The notes below the pieces were generated by a model. It saw nothing but the letters and a program-made list of their open reading frames with translations. It did no database searches and was not told the DNA's origin. This document shows positions 44,376-52,656 of a stretch of DNA of 64,000 nucleotides, in pieces (position 1 is the stretch's first letter; each line of letters begins with the position of its first letter). Source of the DNA: Streptomyces griseoaurantiacus (GTDB taxonomy: Bacteria > Actinomycetota > Actinomycetes > Streptomycetales > Streptomycetaceae); assembly GCA_014656015.1 (NCBI GenBank), contig BNBP01000001.1, positions 62,001 to 126,000 on the forward strand, written 5' to 3'. The position numbers and the translations under genes were made by a program.

Positions 44376-44924
44376 TCACTCCTGCGTCGCGGCCTCGCGC
44401 AGTCGGCCGAACTCCTCCGCCAGCGTGGCCGGCGTCCAGTGCGCGTTCAGTCCGCTCGGATTGGGCAGCACCCACACCCGGGTGTCACCGATGGTCCGCG
44501 TCTGGGGCCCCACCCGTGCCTTGCGGTCGTCGAAGGCGGTCCGGTAGGCGGTCACCCCGAGCACGGCCAGCCAGCGCGGCCGCAGCCGGGCGACCTTCGC
44601 GCCCAGCAGCCGACCGCCCTCGCGGTACTCCTCGGCGGACAGCTCGTCGGCCCGGGCGGAGGCGCGCGCCACCACATTGGTGATGCCCAGCCCGTACGAC
44701 AGCAATTCCCGCTGCTCGCAGGGGTGGAGCCGGCGGGGAGTGAACCCGGACAGGTGCAGTGCCGGCCAGAAGCGGTTGCCGGGGCGGGCGAAGTGGTGAC
44801 CGGTCGCGGCGGTCATGAGCCCGGGGTTGATGCCGCAGAAGAGGACGGCGAGGCCGTCCGCGACCACGTCCGGGACGAGACGGTCGCGAGCGGCCTCCAG
44901 TTCCGCCGGGGTGAAGCGGGTCAG
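44376..44924 (-). CDS. mug: G/U mismatch-specific uracil-DNA glycosylase (Mug/TDG family)
   Basis: A 182-residue base-excision enzyme that removes uracil or thymine from G mismatches. Motif 1 LAVLFCGINPGLMTAATG has the catalytic Asn; motif 2 WVLPNPSGLNAHWTPATLA caps the active site. The N-terminal LTRFTPAELEAARDRLVPDV matches homologues that begin MTRFTP, but no ATG, GTG or TTG is there: the codon is CTG at 44922-44924, overlapping the purB stop in CTGA. The first conventional start is GTG 44867, 19 codons later, and would cut the helix ahead of the core. I favour the CTG. Confidence 0.8.
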   Translation of the reverse strand: MTRFTPAELEAARDRLVPDVVADGLAVLFCGINPGLMTAATGHHFARPGNRFWPALHLSGFTPRRLHPCEQRELLSYGLGITNVVARASARADELSAEEYREGGRLLGAKVARLRPRWLAVLGVTAYRTAFDDRKARVGPQTRTIGDTRVWVLPNPSGLNAHWTPATLAEEFGRLREAATQE

Positions 44925-46363
44925 AGGATCGCCCCCGGGGTGTAGCCCGCGGCCTCCGGGTGCTGCTTGACGATCTCGCCGATCCGGGCGACGACGGTGG
45001 TGACCTGGTCGGCGGCCGCCCCGGTGAAGGACAGCTTGTCGGCCATCAGAGCGGCCAGCGCCTCACGGTCGAGCGGGATGCGCTCGTCGGCGGCGAGCCG
45101 GTCGAGGAGCTCGTTGCGCTCGGCGCCCTGCTCGCGCATGGCGAGCGCGGTCGCCACCGCGTTCTCCTTGATCGCCTCGTGGGCCACCTCGCGGCCCACA
45201 CCGGCCCGCACCGCGCCCATCAGCACCTTGGTGGTGGCCAGGAACGGGAGGTACCGGTCCAGTTCCCGGGCGACGACCGCCGGGAACGCGCCGAACTCGT
45301 CGAGCACGGTCAGGAAGGTCTCCAGCAGGCCGTCGAGCGCGAAGAACGCGTCCGGGAGCGCCACCCGGCGCACCACGGAGCAGGACACGTCGCCCTCGTT
45401 CCACTGGTCGCCCGCCAGCTCGCCGGTCATCGAGGCGTAGCCGCGCAGGATGACCATGAGGCCGTTGACGCGCTCGCAGGAGCGGGTGTTCATCTTGTGC
45501 GGCATCGCGGAGGAGCCGACCTGGCCGGGCTTGAAGCCCTCGGTGACCAGCTCGTGGCCCGCCATCAGCCGGATCGTCTTCGCCAGCGAGGACGGGGCGG
45601 CGGCGAGCTGCACGAGGGAGGTGACGACCTCGTAGTCGAGGGAGCGGGGGTAGACCTGGCCGACGGAGGTGAACGCGTGCGCGAAGCCGAGGTGCTCGGC
45701 GATGCGGCGCTCCAGCTCCGCGAGGCGGGAGGCGTCGCCGCCGAGGAGGTCCAGCATGTCCTGGGCGGTGCCGACGGGGCCCTTGATGCCGCGCAGCGGG
45801 TACCGGCCGAGGAGTTCCTCGACGCGACCGTGGGCCACCAGCAGCTCGTCGGCGGCGGTCGCGAAGCGCTTGCCGAGGGTGGTGGCCTGGGCGGCCACGT
45901 TGTGCGAGCGGCCGGCCATGACGAGCTCGCCGTACTCGCCGGACAGTTTGCCGAGCCGGGCCAGGACGGCGACCGTGCGGTCGCGCATCAGCTCCAGCGA
46001 ACGGCGGATCTGCAACTGCTCGACGTTCTCGGTGAGGTCCCGGGAGGTCATGCCCTTGTGGACCTGCTCGTGCCCGGCGAGGGCGTTGAACTCCTCGATG
46101 CGGGCCTTCACGTCGTGCCGGGTGACCTTCTCACGCGCGGCGATGGAGGCGAGGTCGACCTCGTCGAGGACGCGTTCGTAGTCGGCGAGCGCGGCCTCCG
46201 GGACCTCGATGCCGAGGTCCTTCTGGGCGCGCAGTACGGCGAGCCAGAGCCTGCGCTCGAGCCTCACCTTCTCCTCGGGCGACCAGAGCGTGGCGAGCTC
46301 GGGGGAGGCGTAGCGTCCGGCGAGGACGTTGGGGATGCGGGGCTTGGCGGGCGCAGATGTCAC
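44921..46363 (-). CDS. purB: Adenylosuccinate lyase
   Basis: A 480-residue fumarase-superfamily lyase that cleaves SAICAR to AICAR and adenylosuccinate to AMP in purine synthesis. The signature is GQVGSSAMPHKMNTRSCERV with catalytic Ser in the flexible loop; the catalytic His regions are AGHEQVHKGMTSRDLTENVE and AGRSHNVAAQATTLGKRF. The start is GTG 46363. TACACT lies eight bases before it, so the leader is only about two bases. The stop overlaps the glycosylase start region. Confidence 0.96.
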   Translation of the reverse strand: MTSAPAKPRIPNVLAGRYASPELATLWSPEEKVRLERRLWLAVLRAQKDLGIEVPEAALADYERVLDEVDLASIAAREKVTRHDVKARIEEFNALAGHEQVHKGMTSRDLTENVEQLQIRRSLELMRDRTVAVLARLGKLSGEYGELVMAGRSHNVAAQATTLGKRFATAADELLVAHGRVEELLGRYPLRGIKGPVGTAQDMLDLLGGDASRLAELERRIAEHLGFAHAFTSVGQVYPRSLDYEVVTSLVQLAAAPSSLAKTIRLMAGHELVTEGFKPGQVGSSAMPHKMNTRSCERVNGLMVILRGYASMTGELAGDQWNEGDVSCSVVRRVALPDAFFALDGLLETFLTVLDEFGAFPAVVARELDRYLPFLATTKVLMGAVRAGVGREVAHEAIKENAVATALAMREQGAERNELLDRLAADERIPLDREALAALMADKLSFTGAAADQVTTVVARIGEIVKQHPEAAGYTPGAIL

Positions 46364-46436
46364 GTGTACGGAGTGTACTGGCGGTTCGTGCAGGTGGGCG
46401 GGGCGGGTGCGCTCGGAGGAACCTACGAGCGGCCGG

Positions 46437-46462
46437 GGCCGGGGCGCGCCTCCGCCCCGGCC
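46437..46462 (-). terminator. Stem-loop terminator after the SGNH gene
   Basis: Ten-base arms GGCCGGGGCG and CGCCCCGGCC close a six-base loop CGCCTC just downstream of the SGNH hydrolase stop (46497) and before the purB promoter. It separates the two minus-strand genes. Confidence 0.7.
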
Positions 46463-46496
46463 GTCCCCGGTCCGCCTGTGCCCCGCCCCCGTTTTC

Positions 46497-47294
46497 TCAG
46501 TTCGCCGGCGGCTCGTAGGGCAGCAGGTCCGGGCGCTTCGGGGGGCGGCCGTCGCCCGAGGAGCGGCCGGTCAGACGGCGCGCTATCCAGGGGAGCAGAT
46601 GCTGCCGGGCGAACCGGACGTCGGCGGTCCGGCGCGACAGCCACGCCGCCGGGGCGCTCGCCGCCATCGGGGTGCGCCAGTCCACGTCCTCCGCCTCGTA
46701 GCCGAGCGCCTGCCACACGCCCTCGGCCACCCGGCGGTGTCCCTCCGCCGTCAGATGGAGCCGGTCGACATCCCACAGCCGGGGGTCGGCGAGCGAGGGT
46801 GCCCCGTACAGGTCGACCACGACCGCCCCGTGCCGCTCGGCGAGCGCGTCGACCGTCTCGAACAGGGACTCCATACGGGGCCGGAACCGCTCCAGCACCG
46901 GCCCCTGCCGGCCCGGGCTGCGCATCAGCACGAGCTGTTTGCAGGACGGGGCCAGGCGTTCCACCGCCTCCGTCAGCAGGTCCCGTACCCGGACCATGTC
47001 GCACTTGGGCCGCAGCGTGTCGTTGAGGCCGCCGACCAGCGTGATCACTTCGGCGCCCATCGCGGCGGCCACGTCGACCTGCTCGTCGACGATCTGGCCG
47101 ATCAGCTTGCCCCGCACGGCGAGGTTGGCGTACCGGAAACCGGGCGACGCCGCGGCCATCCGCCCGGCGAGGAGGTCGGCCCAGCCGCGGTAGGTGCCGT
47201 CGGGCAACAGGTCCGACATGCCCTCCGTGAAGGAGTCGCCGACCGCGACCAGGCTGGAGTAAGGGGGGCTGAGGTGAGGAGGGTTCGTCTGCAT
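46497..47294 (-). CDS. SGNH/GDSL-family hydrolase
   Basis: A 265-residue esterase-like protein. Block I is SLVAVGDSFTEGMSDLLPDG (catalytic Ser), block II AVRGKLIG (Gly), block III GGLNDTLRP (Asn) and block V DVDRLHLTAEGHRRVAEGV (Asp and His). It lacks a signal peptide, so a cytoplasmic esterase or deacylase is more likely than a secreted lipase. TAGCAT lies nine bases before the ATG, again a near-leaderless arrangement. Substrate unknown. Confidence 0.9.
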   Translation of the reverse strand: MQTNPPHLSPPYSSLVAVGDSFTEGMSDLLPDGTYRGWADLLAGRMAAASPGFRYANLAVRGKLIGQIVDEQVDVAAAMGAEVITLVGGLNDTLRPKCDMVRVRDLLTEAVERLAPSCKQLVLMRSPGRQGPVLERFRPRMESLFETVDALAERHGAVVVDLYGAPSLADPRLWDVDRLHLTAEGHRRVAEGVWQALGYEAEDVDWRTPMAASAPAAWLSRRTADVRFARQHLLPWIARRLTGRSSGDGRPPKRPDLLPYEPPAN

Positions 47295-47386
47295 GGCGTC
47301 CCGATGCTAACGCGCCCGGCATACCGGCCGGTCGGTGGCCGGGGCGTCACCATGGCCCCGGACACCCCGGACACCCCGCGCCCCCG

Positions 47387-48400
47387 TCACACGGGCCGGC
47401 CGAACAGCTCCCTCAGGACGTCCTCCATCGTCACCAGGCCCGACAGCCGCCCGTCCGGGCCGATCACCGCGGCGAGGTGGGCGCGGCCGCCCCGCATCGC
47501 GGTGAGCACGTCGTCCAGGGGCGTGGTCTCCCGGACCCGGGCGATCGCCCGCATCTCCTGGACCGGGAACGGCACCCCGCGCGGCCCCGCGTCCAGCGCG
47601 TCCTTCACATGCAGGTACCCGACGATCCGCCGGGTCGCGTCGACCACCGGGAAGCGCGAGAAACCGGACTGCGCGGAGAGCTGCTCCAGCTGTTCCGGAG
47701 TGACGCCCACGCGCGCGGTGACGATCTTCTCCAGGGGCAGCACCACGTCGCGCACCGGGCGGCGCCCCAGCTCCAGCGCGTCGTGCAGACGTTCCTGCGC
47801 GCGTTCGTCGATCAGTCCCGCCTCGCTGGAGTCCTGCACGAGACGAGCCAGCTCGTCGTCCGAGAACGTGGCCGCGACCTCGTCCTTCACCTCCACCCGC
47901 AGCAGCTTGAGCAGCCCGTTGGCGAAGGCGTTGACCGTGAAGATCACCGGCCGCAGCGCGCGGGCCAGCCCGACCAGCGGCGGACCGAGGAGCAGCGCCG
48001 TCCGCACCGGCTCGGCCAGCGCCAGGTTCTTCGGCACCATCTCGCCCAGCAGCATGTGCAGATAGGTGGCGAGCGACAGCGCGATCACGAACGACACCGC
48101 GTGCCCCGCGCCCGTCGGCACGCCCACCGCGTGGAAGACCGGTTCCAGCAGGTGCGCGATCGCCGGTTCGGCGACGACGCCGAGGACCAGCGTGCACAGG
48201 GTGATCCCCAGCTGTGCCGCGGCCAGCAGCGCCGACACGTGCTGCAGACCCCACAGCACGGCCCGCGCCCGGCGGTCGCCCTCCTCGGCGCGCGGCTCGA
48301 TCTGACTGCGGCGCACCGAGATCAGCCCGAACTCGGCTCCCACGAAGAAGGCGTTCGCGACCAGGGTGAGCAGGCCGATCAACAGCTGTACGGCGGTCAT
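47387..48400 (-). CDS. CorC-type DUF21/CBS membrane protein, short form
   Basis: A 337-residue protein with an N-terminal DUF21 (CNNM) membrane domain of three to four helices (about 1-190: LLIGLLTLVANAFFVGAEFG; PKNLALAEPVRTALLLGPPL) and two CBS domains (about 215-335: GFSRFPVVDATRRIVGYLHV; AVIGPDGRLSGLVTMEDVL). The C-terminal CorC/HlyC domain seen in the partner is absent. Members mediate or regulate Mg2+ or Co2+ efflux. ATG 48400 overlaps the upstream gene's stop by four bases (ATGA), so translation is coupled. Confidence 0.92.
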   Translation of the reverse strand: MTAVQLLIGLLTLVANAFFVGAEFGLISVRRSQIEPRAEEGDRRARAVLWGLQHVSALLAAAQLGITLCTLVLGVVAEPAIAHLLEPVFHAVGVPTGAGHAVSFVIALSLATYLHMLLGEMVPKNLALAEPVRTALLLGPPLVGLARALRPVIFTVNAFANGLLKLLRVEVKDEVAATFSDDELARLVQDSSEAGLIDERAQERLHDALELGRRPVRDVVLPLEKIVTARVGVTPEQLEQLSAQSGFSRFPVVDATRRIVGYLHVKDALDAGPRGVPFPVQEMRAIARVRETTPLDDVLTAMRGGRAHLAAVIGPDGRLSGLVTMEDVLRELFGRPV

Positions 48401-49923
48401 CGACCCTCCTCCTCGTGTTCCCCGCGCTCTGCGCGCTTCGCGTGTTCTGCGTGTTCTCCGCGTTTCCCGTGCTCTCCGCGCTCTCCGTGCTCTCCGCGTT
48501 TCCCACGTGCTGACTGCGCTGCCGCGTCGGTGTCGCCGGAGAGCTCGCCGCCCCCGGCCCGCCCGGCCCTCCCCGCCTGTCCGGTCTTCTCCGCCTGCAC
48601 GGCGGTCCCGGCGTCCTCCGCCGCGGGCGCGTGCAGCAGCACCCGGGCCGCCCGGCGGCCCGTCGCGTCCACCACGTCCATCCGCCAGCCCGCGACCTCG
48701 ACCCGGTCGCCCGCGGCCGGTATCCGGCCGAGTGCGGCCGCCACCAGTCCGGCGAGTGTCTCGTAGGGTCCGTCCGGCGCCCGCAGACCCACCCGCGCGA
48801 GCTGGTCGAGGCGGGCCGAGCCGTCCGCGTCGTACCGCGCGCGGCCGTCCTCGTCCGTGCCGGCCGGGGCCAGGTCGGGCGTCTCGTGCGGGTCGTGCTC
48901 GTCCCGCACCTCGCCGACGACCTCCTCGACGATGTCCTCCAGCGTGGCCACCCCGGCCGTGCCGCCGTACTCGTCGATGACGACGGCCATGGTCTGCCGC
49001 CCCGACAGCCGGTCGAGGAGCCGGTCCACGGTGAGGGACTCGGGCACGAACAGGGGCTCCCGCATCACCTGGCCGAGCGTGCGCAGGGGCCGTTCGGCGG
49101 CGGGCACCGCGAGGACGTCCCGGATGTGGGCGACGCCCACGACCGAGTCCAGGCTCTCGCGGTAGACCGGGAAGCGGGACAGTCCCGTCGCGCGGGTCGC
49201 GTTGGCCACGTCCTCGCAGGTCGCCTGGAGGTCGAGGGCGACGACCTGCACCCGCGGCGTCATCACGTTCTCCGCGGTGAGATCGGCGAGGTTGAGGGTG
49301 CGCACGAACAGTTCGGCGGTGTCCGCCTCCAGCGCCCCCTCCTTCGCGGAGTGCCGGGCGAGCGCCACCAGCTCCTGGGGCCCGCGCGCGTGCGCCAGCT
49401 CCTCGGCGGGCTCGAAGCCGAAGCGCCGTACGACATGGTTGGCGGTGTTGTTGAGATGGGTGATGAAGGGCCGGAAGGCCGCGCTGAACCAGCTCTGCGG
49501 CGTCCCCACCCGCTTGGCCATCACCAGTGGCGTGGAGATCGCCCAGTTCTTCGGCACCAGCTCGCCGACGACCATCAGGAACACCGTCGACACCGCCGTG
49601 CCGAGCACGAGGGCCACCGACGTGGACGCCGAGGACGGGACGCCGATGTCCTCCAGCGGCCCCGAGATCAGCTTGGAGATCGACGGCTCGGCGAGCATGC
49701 CGACCACCAGGTTGGTGACCGTGATGCCGAGCTGGGCGCCGGAGAGCTGGAACGTGAGCTGCCGTACGGCCTTCAGGGCGCCCGCCGCTCCGCGCTCACC
49801 GCGCTCGACGGCCCGTTCCAGGTCGCCGCGCTCGACGGTGGTCAGCGAGAACTCGGCGGCGACGAACGCGCCGCACGCCAGCGACAGTGCCACCGCCACC
49901 AGCAGCAGGAACACCTCGGTCAT
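48397..49923 (-). CDS. CorC-type DUF21/CBS/CorC_HlyC protein
   Basis: A 508-residue protein: DUF21 membrane domain (about 1-190), two CBS domains (210-335, with GLSRFPVYRESLDSVVGVAH and VIDEYGGTAGVATLEDIVEE) and a CorC/HlyC associated domain (about 350-430). It then carries a low-complexity tail with GEH, GKR and AEH tripeptides to residue 508. The VIDEYGGT motif is diagnostic. It is the first gene of the pair, probably working with the short form as a heteromer in Mg2+ homeostasis. The tail DNA is a nine-base repeat. Confidence 0.92.
   Translation of the reverse strand: MTEVFLLLVAVALSLACGAFVAAEFSLTTVERGDLERAVERGERGAAGALKAVRQLTFQLSGAQLGITVTNLVVGMLAEPSISKLISGPLEDIGVPSSASTSVALVLGTAVSTVFLMVVGELVPKNWAISTPLVMAKRVGTPQSWFSAAFRPFITHLNNTANHVVRRFGFEPAEELAHARGPQELVALARHSAKEGALEADTAELFVRTLNLADLTAENVMTPRVQVVALDLQATCEDVANATRATGLSRFPVYRESLDSVVGVAHIRDVLAVPAAERPLRTLGQVMREPLFVPESLTVDRLLDRLSGRQTMAVVIDEYGGTAGVATLEDIVEEVVGEVRDEHDPHETPDLAPAGTDEDGRARYDADGSARLDQLARVGLRAPDGPYETLAGLVAAALGRIPAAGDRVEVAGWRMDVVDATGRRAARVLLHAPAAEDAGTAVQAEKTGQAGRAGRAGGGELSGDTDAAAQSARGKRGEHGERGEHGKRGEHAEHAKRAERGEHEEEGR
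48429..48506 (-). repeat. Nine-base periodic repeat encoding the CorC tail
   Basis: About nine units of the form CGCGTGTTC, TCCGCGTTT and CCGTGCTCT follow without interruption, giving three-residue periodicity (GEH, GKR, AEH) on the minus strand. The units are all in frame, so length changes would preserve the reading frame and the downstream ATGA overlap. Confidence 0.7.
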
Positions 49924-50136
49924 CGGGTCATCTCCGTCCCGTGCCCGGCCCGGGACGGGAGGCCCGGACGGCGCCGGTCACCCCGGGGTGCGTGGTGGGT
50001 ACTACTGGGAGGCTCGCCCATGCGGGGACGCTCACACCTTTCATGGAGGGACGGGTGATCCCCAGGGGGGACCATGCGATGCCACAAGGGTAAAGGATGG
50101 GCAAAGGTGTGTGGCGCGTCCGTCACCGTGAGGTGA

Positions 50137-50556
50137 TCACAGCGGCTTGACCCAGCGCCGCCAGTGGTCCTCACGGTGGTAGCCGGATGCCTCCCATGCG
50201 CGGTGCGCCCGTTCGTTGGCCTCCAGGACCATGGCGTCGGACCGTCGCCCACCGAGGGCGACGAACCGCTGCTCCGCGGAGTCCAGCAGGGCGCGTGCGA
50301 TGCCCTGCCGGCGGTGGTCCGGGTGCACGGCCAGCCGGTAGGCGTGGCACCGCCAGCCGTCGAAGCCGGCGATCACCGTCCCGAGGAGGACCCCCTCCCG
50401 CTCCGCGAGGAGCAGGGCCTCGGGATCCCGGTCGAGCAACCGCGCCACCCCGTCCCGGTCGTCGCTGATGCTCGTCCCCTCGGCCGCCGTGCGCCAGAAC
50501 AGCAGCACGGCGTCGATGTCGGAGGGAGTGGCGTGGCGGACGGAAAGATCACTCAT
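50137..50556 (-). CDS. GNAT-family N-acetyltransferase
   Basis: A 139-residue acetyltransferase of the RimI-like branch. VRHATPSDIDAVLLFWRTAA is strand 1/helix 1 and YRLAVHPDHRRQGIARALLD holds the acetyl-CoA pyrophosphate loop (HRRQGIA). VLEANERAHRAWEASGYHRE completes the fold. It lies downstream of bioD on the same strand but is separated by a repeat-filled gap, so it may or may not be in the biotin operon. ATG 50556 is a good start by family alignment; no ribosome site is evident. Confidence 0.88.
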   Translation of the reverse strand: MSDLSVRHATPSDIDAVLLFWRTAAEGTSISDDRDGVARLLDRDPEALLLAEREGVLLGTVIAGFDGWRCHAYRLAVHPDHRRQGIARALLDSAEQRFVALGGRRSDAMVLEANERAHRAWEASGYHREDHWRRWVKPL

Positions 50557-50593
50557 GGGGGAGAGCGAAGCAGAGGGCGGGCGCGGGCGTCGA

Positions 50594-50661
50594 CCGTTTT
50601 CCCACCCCTCCACCCCCGTCTTCCCCCACCCCTCCACCGCCGTCTTTCCTACCCCTCCACC
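50594..50661 (-). repeat. Three tandem copies of the bioD 3' end
   Basis: On the minus strand GGTGGAGGGGT followed by A/G-rich GGAAGACGG recurs three times, with about 23-25 bases per unit. The first unit contains the last codons and TAG stop of bioD (50649). In the later copies TAG is altered to TGG, so they would be open if read through. It looks like local amplification of the gene's end. Confidence 0.7.
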
Positions 50662-51362
50662 ATCGTCGACGCCTCCGCCCGCCACGTCCCGCCCAGCTCC
50701 GCCGCCAGCCACTCTCCCGCCTTCGCCCGGAAGGCCGGCGGGGGCCAGCCGCCCGCTCCCGCCGGAACCGCCCCCACCAGGGGGACGCCGGTGACCTCCG
50801 GAAGGTCGGTGAGGTTGCAGCGGGTCGCCAGGTCGGGGTGCGCGGGCCACGAGCCGAGGAGGACGCCCGCCGGGGTGAGGCCCCGCCGGGCCAGTTCCCG
50901 GGTCGTCAGCTCCGTCGCGTTGAGGGTGCCGAGTCCCGCCGTGGCGACGACCAGCACGGGCGCCGAGAGCAGCCCCGCCACGTCCGCCAGGGTGCCGCCG
51001 TCCTCGTCGAGGCGGACCAGCAGCCCGCCCGCCCCCTCGACCAGCACCAGGTCGTGCTCGGCGGCCAGTTTCTCCGCCGCCTCGGCCACCTCGGCCGGCC
51101 GCACCGGCGGCAGCCCGGCCCGTCGCGCCGCCGTGGCGGGCGCCAACGGCTCGGGGTAGCGGGCGAGTTCCCGCCACGTGGCGGCGCCCGAGAGGCGCAC
51201 CGCCTCCTCCGCGTCGCCGCGCCGGCCGGGCGCCAGCCCTGTCTGTGCCGGTTTCAGCACGGCCACCGAGCGGCCGTCCGCGACCGCCACCGCGGCGAGG
51301 GCGGCGGTGGCCACCGTCTTGCCGATCTCGGTCCCCGTCCCCGAGACCACCAGAATCGTCAT
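50649..51362 (-). CDS. bioD: Dethiobiotin synthetase
   Basis: A 237-residue ATP-dependent carboxylase that turns 7,8-diaminopelargonate and CO2 into dethiobiotin. The P-loop [18 protein letters not shown] (T-G-T-x-x-G-K-T) starts the protein, LKPAQTG contains the substrate-binding lysine, and [20 protein letters not shown] is the Mg2+/nucleotide segment. ATG 51362 is one base past the bioA stop codon (51364-51366), so bioA and bioD are tightly coupled. Confidence 0.96.
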   Translation of the reverse strand: MTILVVSGTGTEIGKTVATAALAAVAVADGRSVAVLKPAQTGLAPGRRGDAEEAVRLSGAATWRELARYPEPLAPATAARRAGLPPVRPAEVAEAAEKLAAEHDLVLVEGAGGLLVRLDEDGGTLADVAGLLSAPVLVVATAGLGTLNATELTTRELARRGLTPAGVLLGSWPAHPDLATRCNLTDLPEVTGVPLVGAVPAGAGGWPPPAFRAKAGEWLAAELGGTWRAEASTMVEG

Positions 51363-51363
51363 C

Positions 51364-52656
51364 TCACGCCTCCCGCGCCGCCGCGCACACCGCGCGGCCG
51401 ATCCGTGCCAGGTCCTCGTCCCCGGTGACGTAGGGCGGCATCGTGTAGACGAGGTCGCGGAACGGCCGCAGCCACACGCCCTCGCGCACCGCCGCCCGCG
51501 TCGCCGCCGCCATGTCGACCTCGTGGTCGAGCTGGACCACTCCGATCGCGCCGCGCACCCGCACGTCCCGTACGCCCGGCAGCGCGCGGGCCGGGGCGAG
51601 CCCTTCGCGCAGGCCCGCCTCGATCCGGGCGACCTCCGCCCGCCAGTCCTGACCGAGCAGGAGCCCGATCGAGGCGCAGGCCACGGCGGCGGCCAGCGGG
51701 TTTCCCATGAAGGTGGGCCCGTGGGCGAGCACCGGCACCTCGCCGCGCGAGATGCCCTCGGCGACCCGGGCCGTGCAGAGCGTCGCCGCCAGCGTCATGT
51801 ACCCGCCGGTCAGCGCCTTGCCCACGCACATCACGTCCGGCGTCACCGCCGCGTGGTCGGCGGCGAACAGCGCGCCCGTGCGCCCGAAGCCGGTGGCGAT
51901 CTCGTCGAACACCAGCAGCACGTCGTGCGCCTCGCAGGCATCCCGCAGCACCCGCAGGTACGCGGGGGAGTGGAAGCGCATGCCGCCCGCGCCCTGCACC
52001 ACCGGTTCGACGATCACCGCGGCCAGTTCGTGCGCGTGGCGTTCCACGAGCGCGCGGAGGTGCTCGGCGTACGCCTCCTCGTGCTCCGTCGGAGGCGCGT
52101 CGGCGAACACCTGGCGCGGAAGCGCCCCCTGCCACAGCTCGTGCATCCCGCCCTCGGGGTCGCACACGGACATCGGGTGCCAGGTGTCGCCGTGGTAGCC
52201 GCCGCGCCAGGTCAACAGCCGCCGCTTCGCCGGGCGCCCCAGCGAACGCCAGTACTGCAGGCACATCTTGACCGCGACCTCGACCGAGACCGACCCGGAG
52301 TCGGCGAGGAAGACGTGCTCGAGACCATCAGGAGACATGTCGACAAGGAGCTTCACCAGCCGTACGGCGGGCTCGTGGGTGAGCCCGCCGAACATCACAT
52401 GGCTCATCCGCCCGAGCTGCTCGCGAGCGGCCTCGTTGAGCACCGGGTGGTTGTAGCCGTGGATCGCCGACCACCAGGACGACATGCCGTCGACCAGTTC
52501 CCCGGAACCGTCCGCGAGCCGCAGCCGGACCCCGCTCGCCGCCTCCACGACGAGCGGTTCGACGCGGCCGGGCATCGGGCCGTAGGGGTGCCACACGTGC
52601 CGCCGGTCGAGCGCGAGCAGTTCGGTCACCCCCCACGGGCCTGAGGGCTCAGGCAT
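51364..52656 (-). CDS. bioA: Adenosylmethionine-8-amino-7-oxononanoate transaminase
   Basis: A 430-residue class III aminotransferase that uses SAM to aminate KAPA to [21 protein letters not shown] carries the Trp/Tyr residues that bind SAM; the PLP lysine is in [35 protein letters not shown] is the cofactor Asp motif. Start ATG 52656 lies eight bases inside the end of bioB, so the two overlap. Its start region reads [20 protein letters not shown], a family-like N-terminus. Confidence 0.96.
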   Translation of the reverse strand: MPEPSGPWGVTELLALDRRHVWHPYGPMPGRVEPLVVEAASGVRLRLADGSGELVDGMSSWWSAIHGYNHPVLNEAAREQLGRMSHVMFGGLTHEPAVRLVKLLVDMSPDGLEHVFLADSGSVSVEVAVKMCLQYWRSLGRPAKRRLLTWRGGYHGDTWHPMSVCDPEGGMHELWQGALPRQVFADAPPTEHEEAYAEHLRALVERHAHELAAVIVEPVVQGAGGMRFHSPAYLRVLRDACEAHDVLLVFDEIATGFGRTGALFAADHAAVTPDVMCVGKALTGGYMTLAATLCTARVAEGISRGEVPVLAHGPTFMGNPLAAAVACASIGLLLGQDWRAEVARIEAGLREGLAPARALPGVRDVRVRGAIGVVQLDHEVDMAAATRAAVREGVWLRPFRDLVYTMPPYVTGDEDLARIGRAVCAAAREA

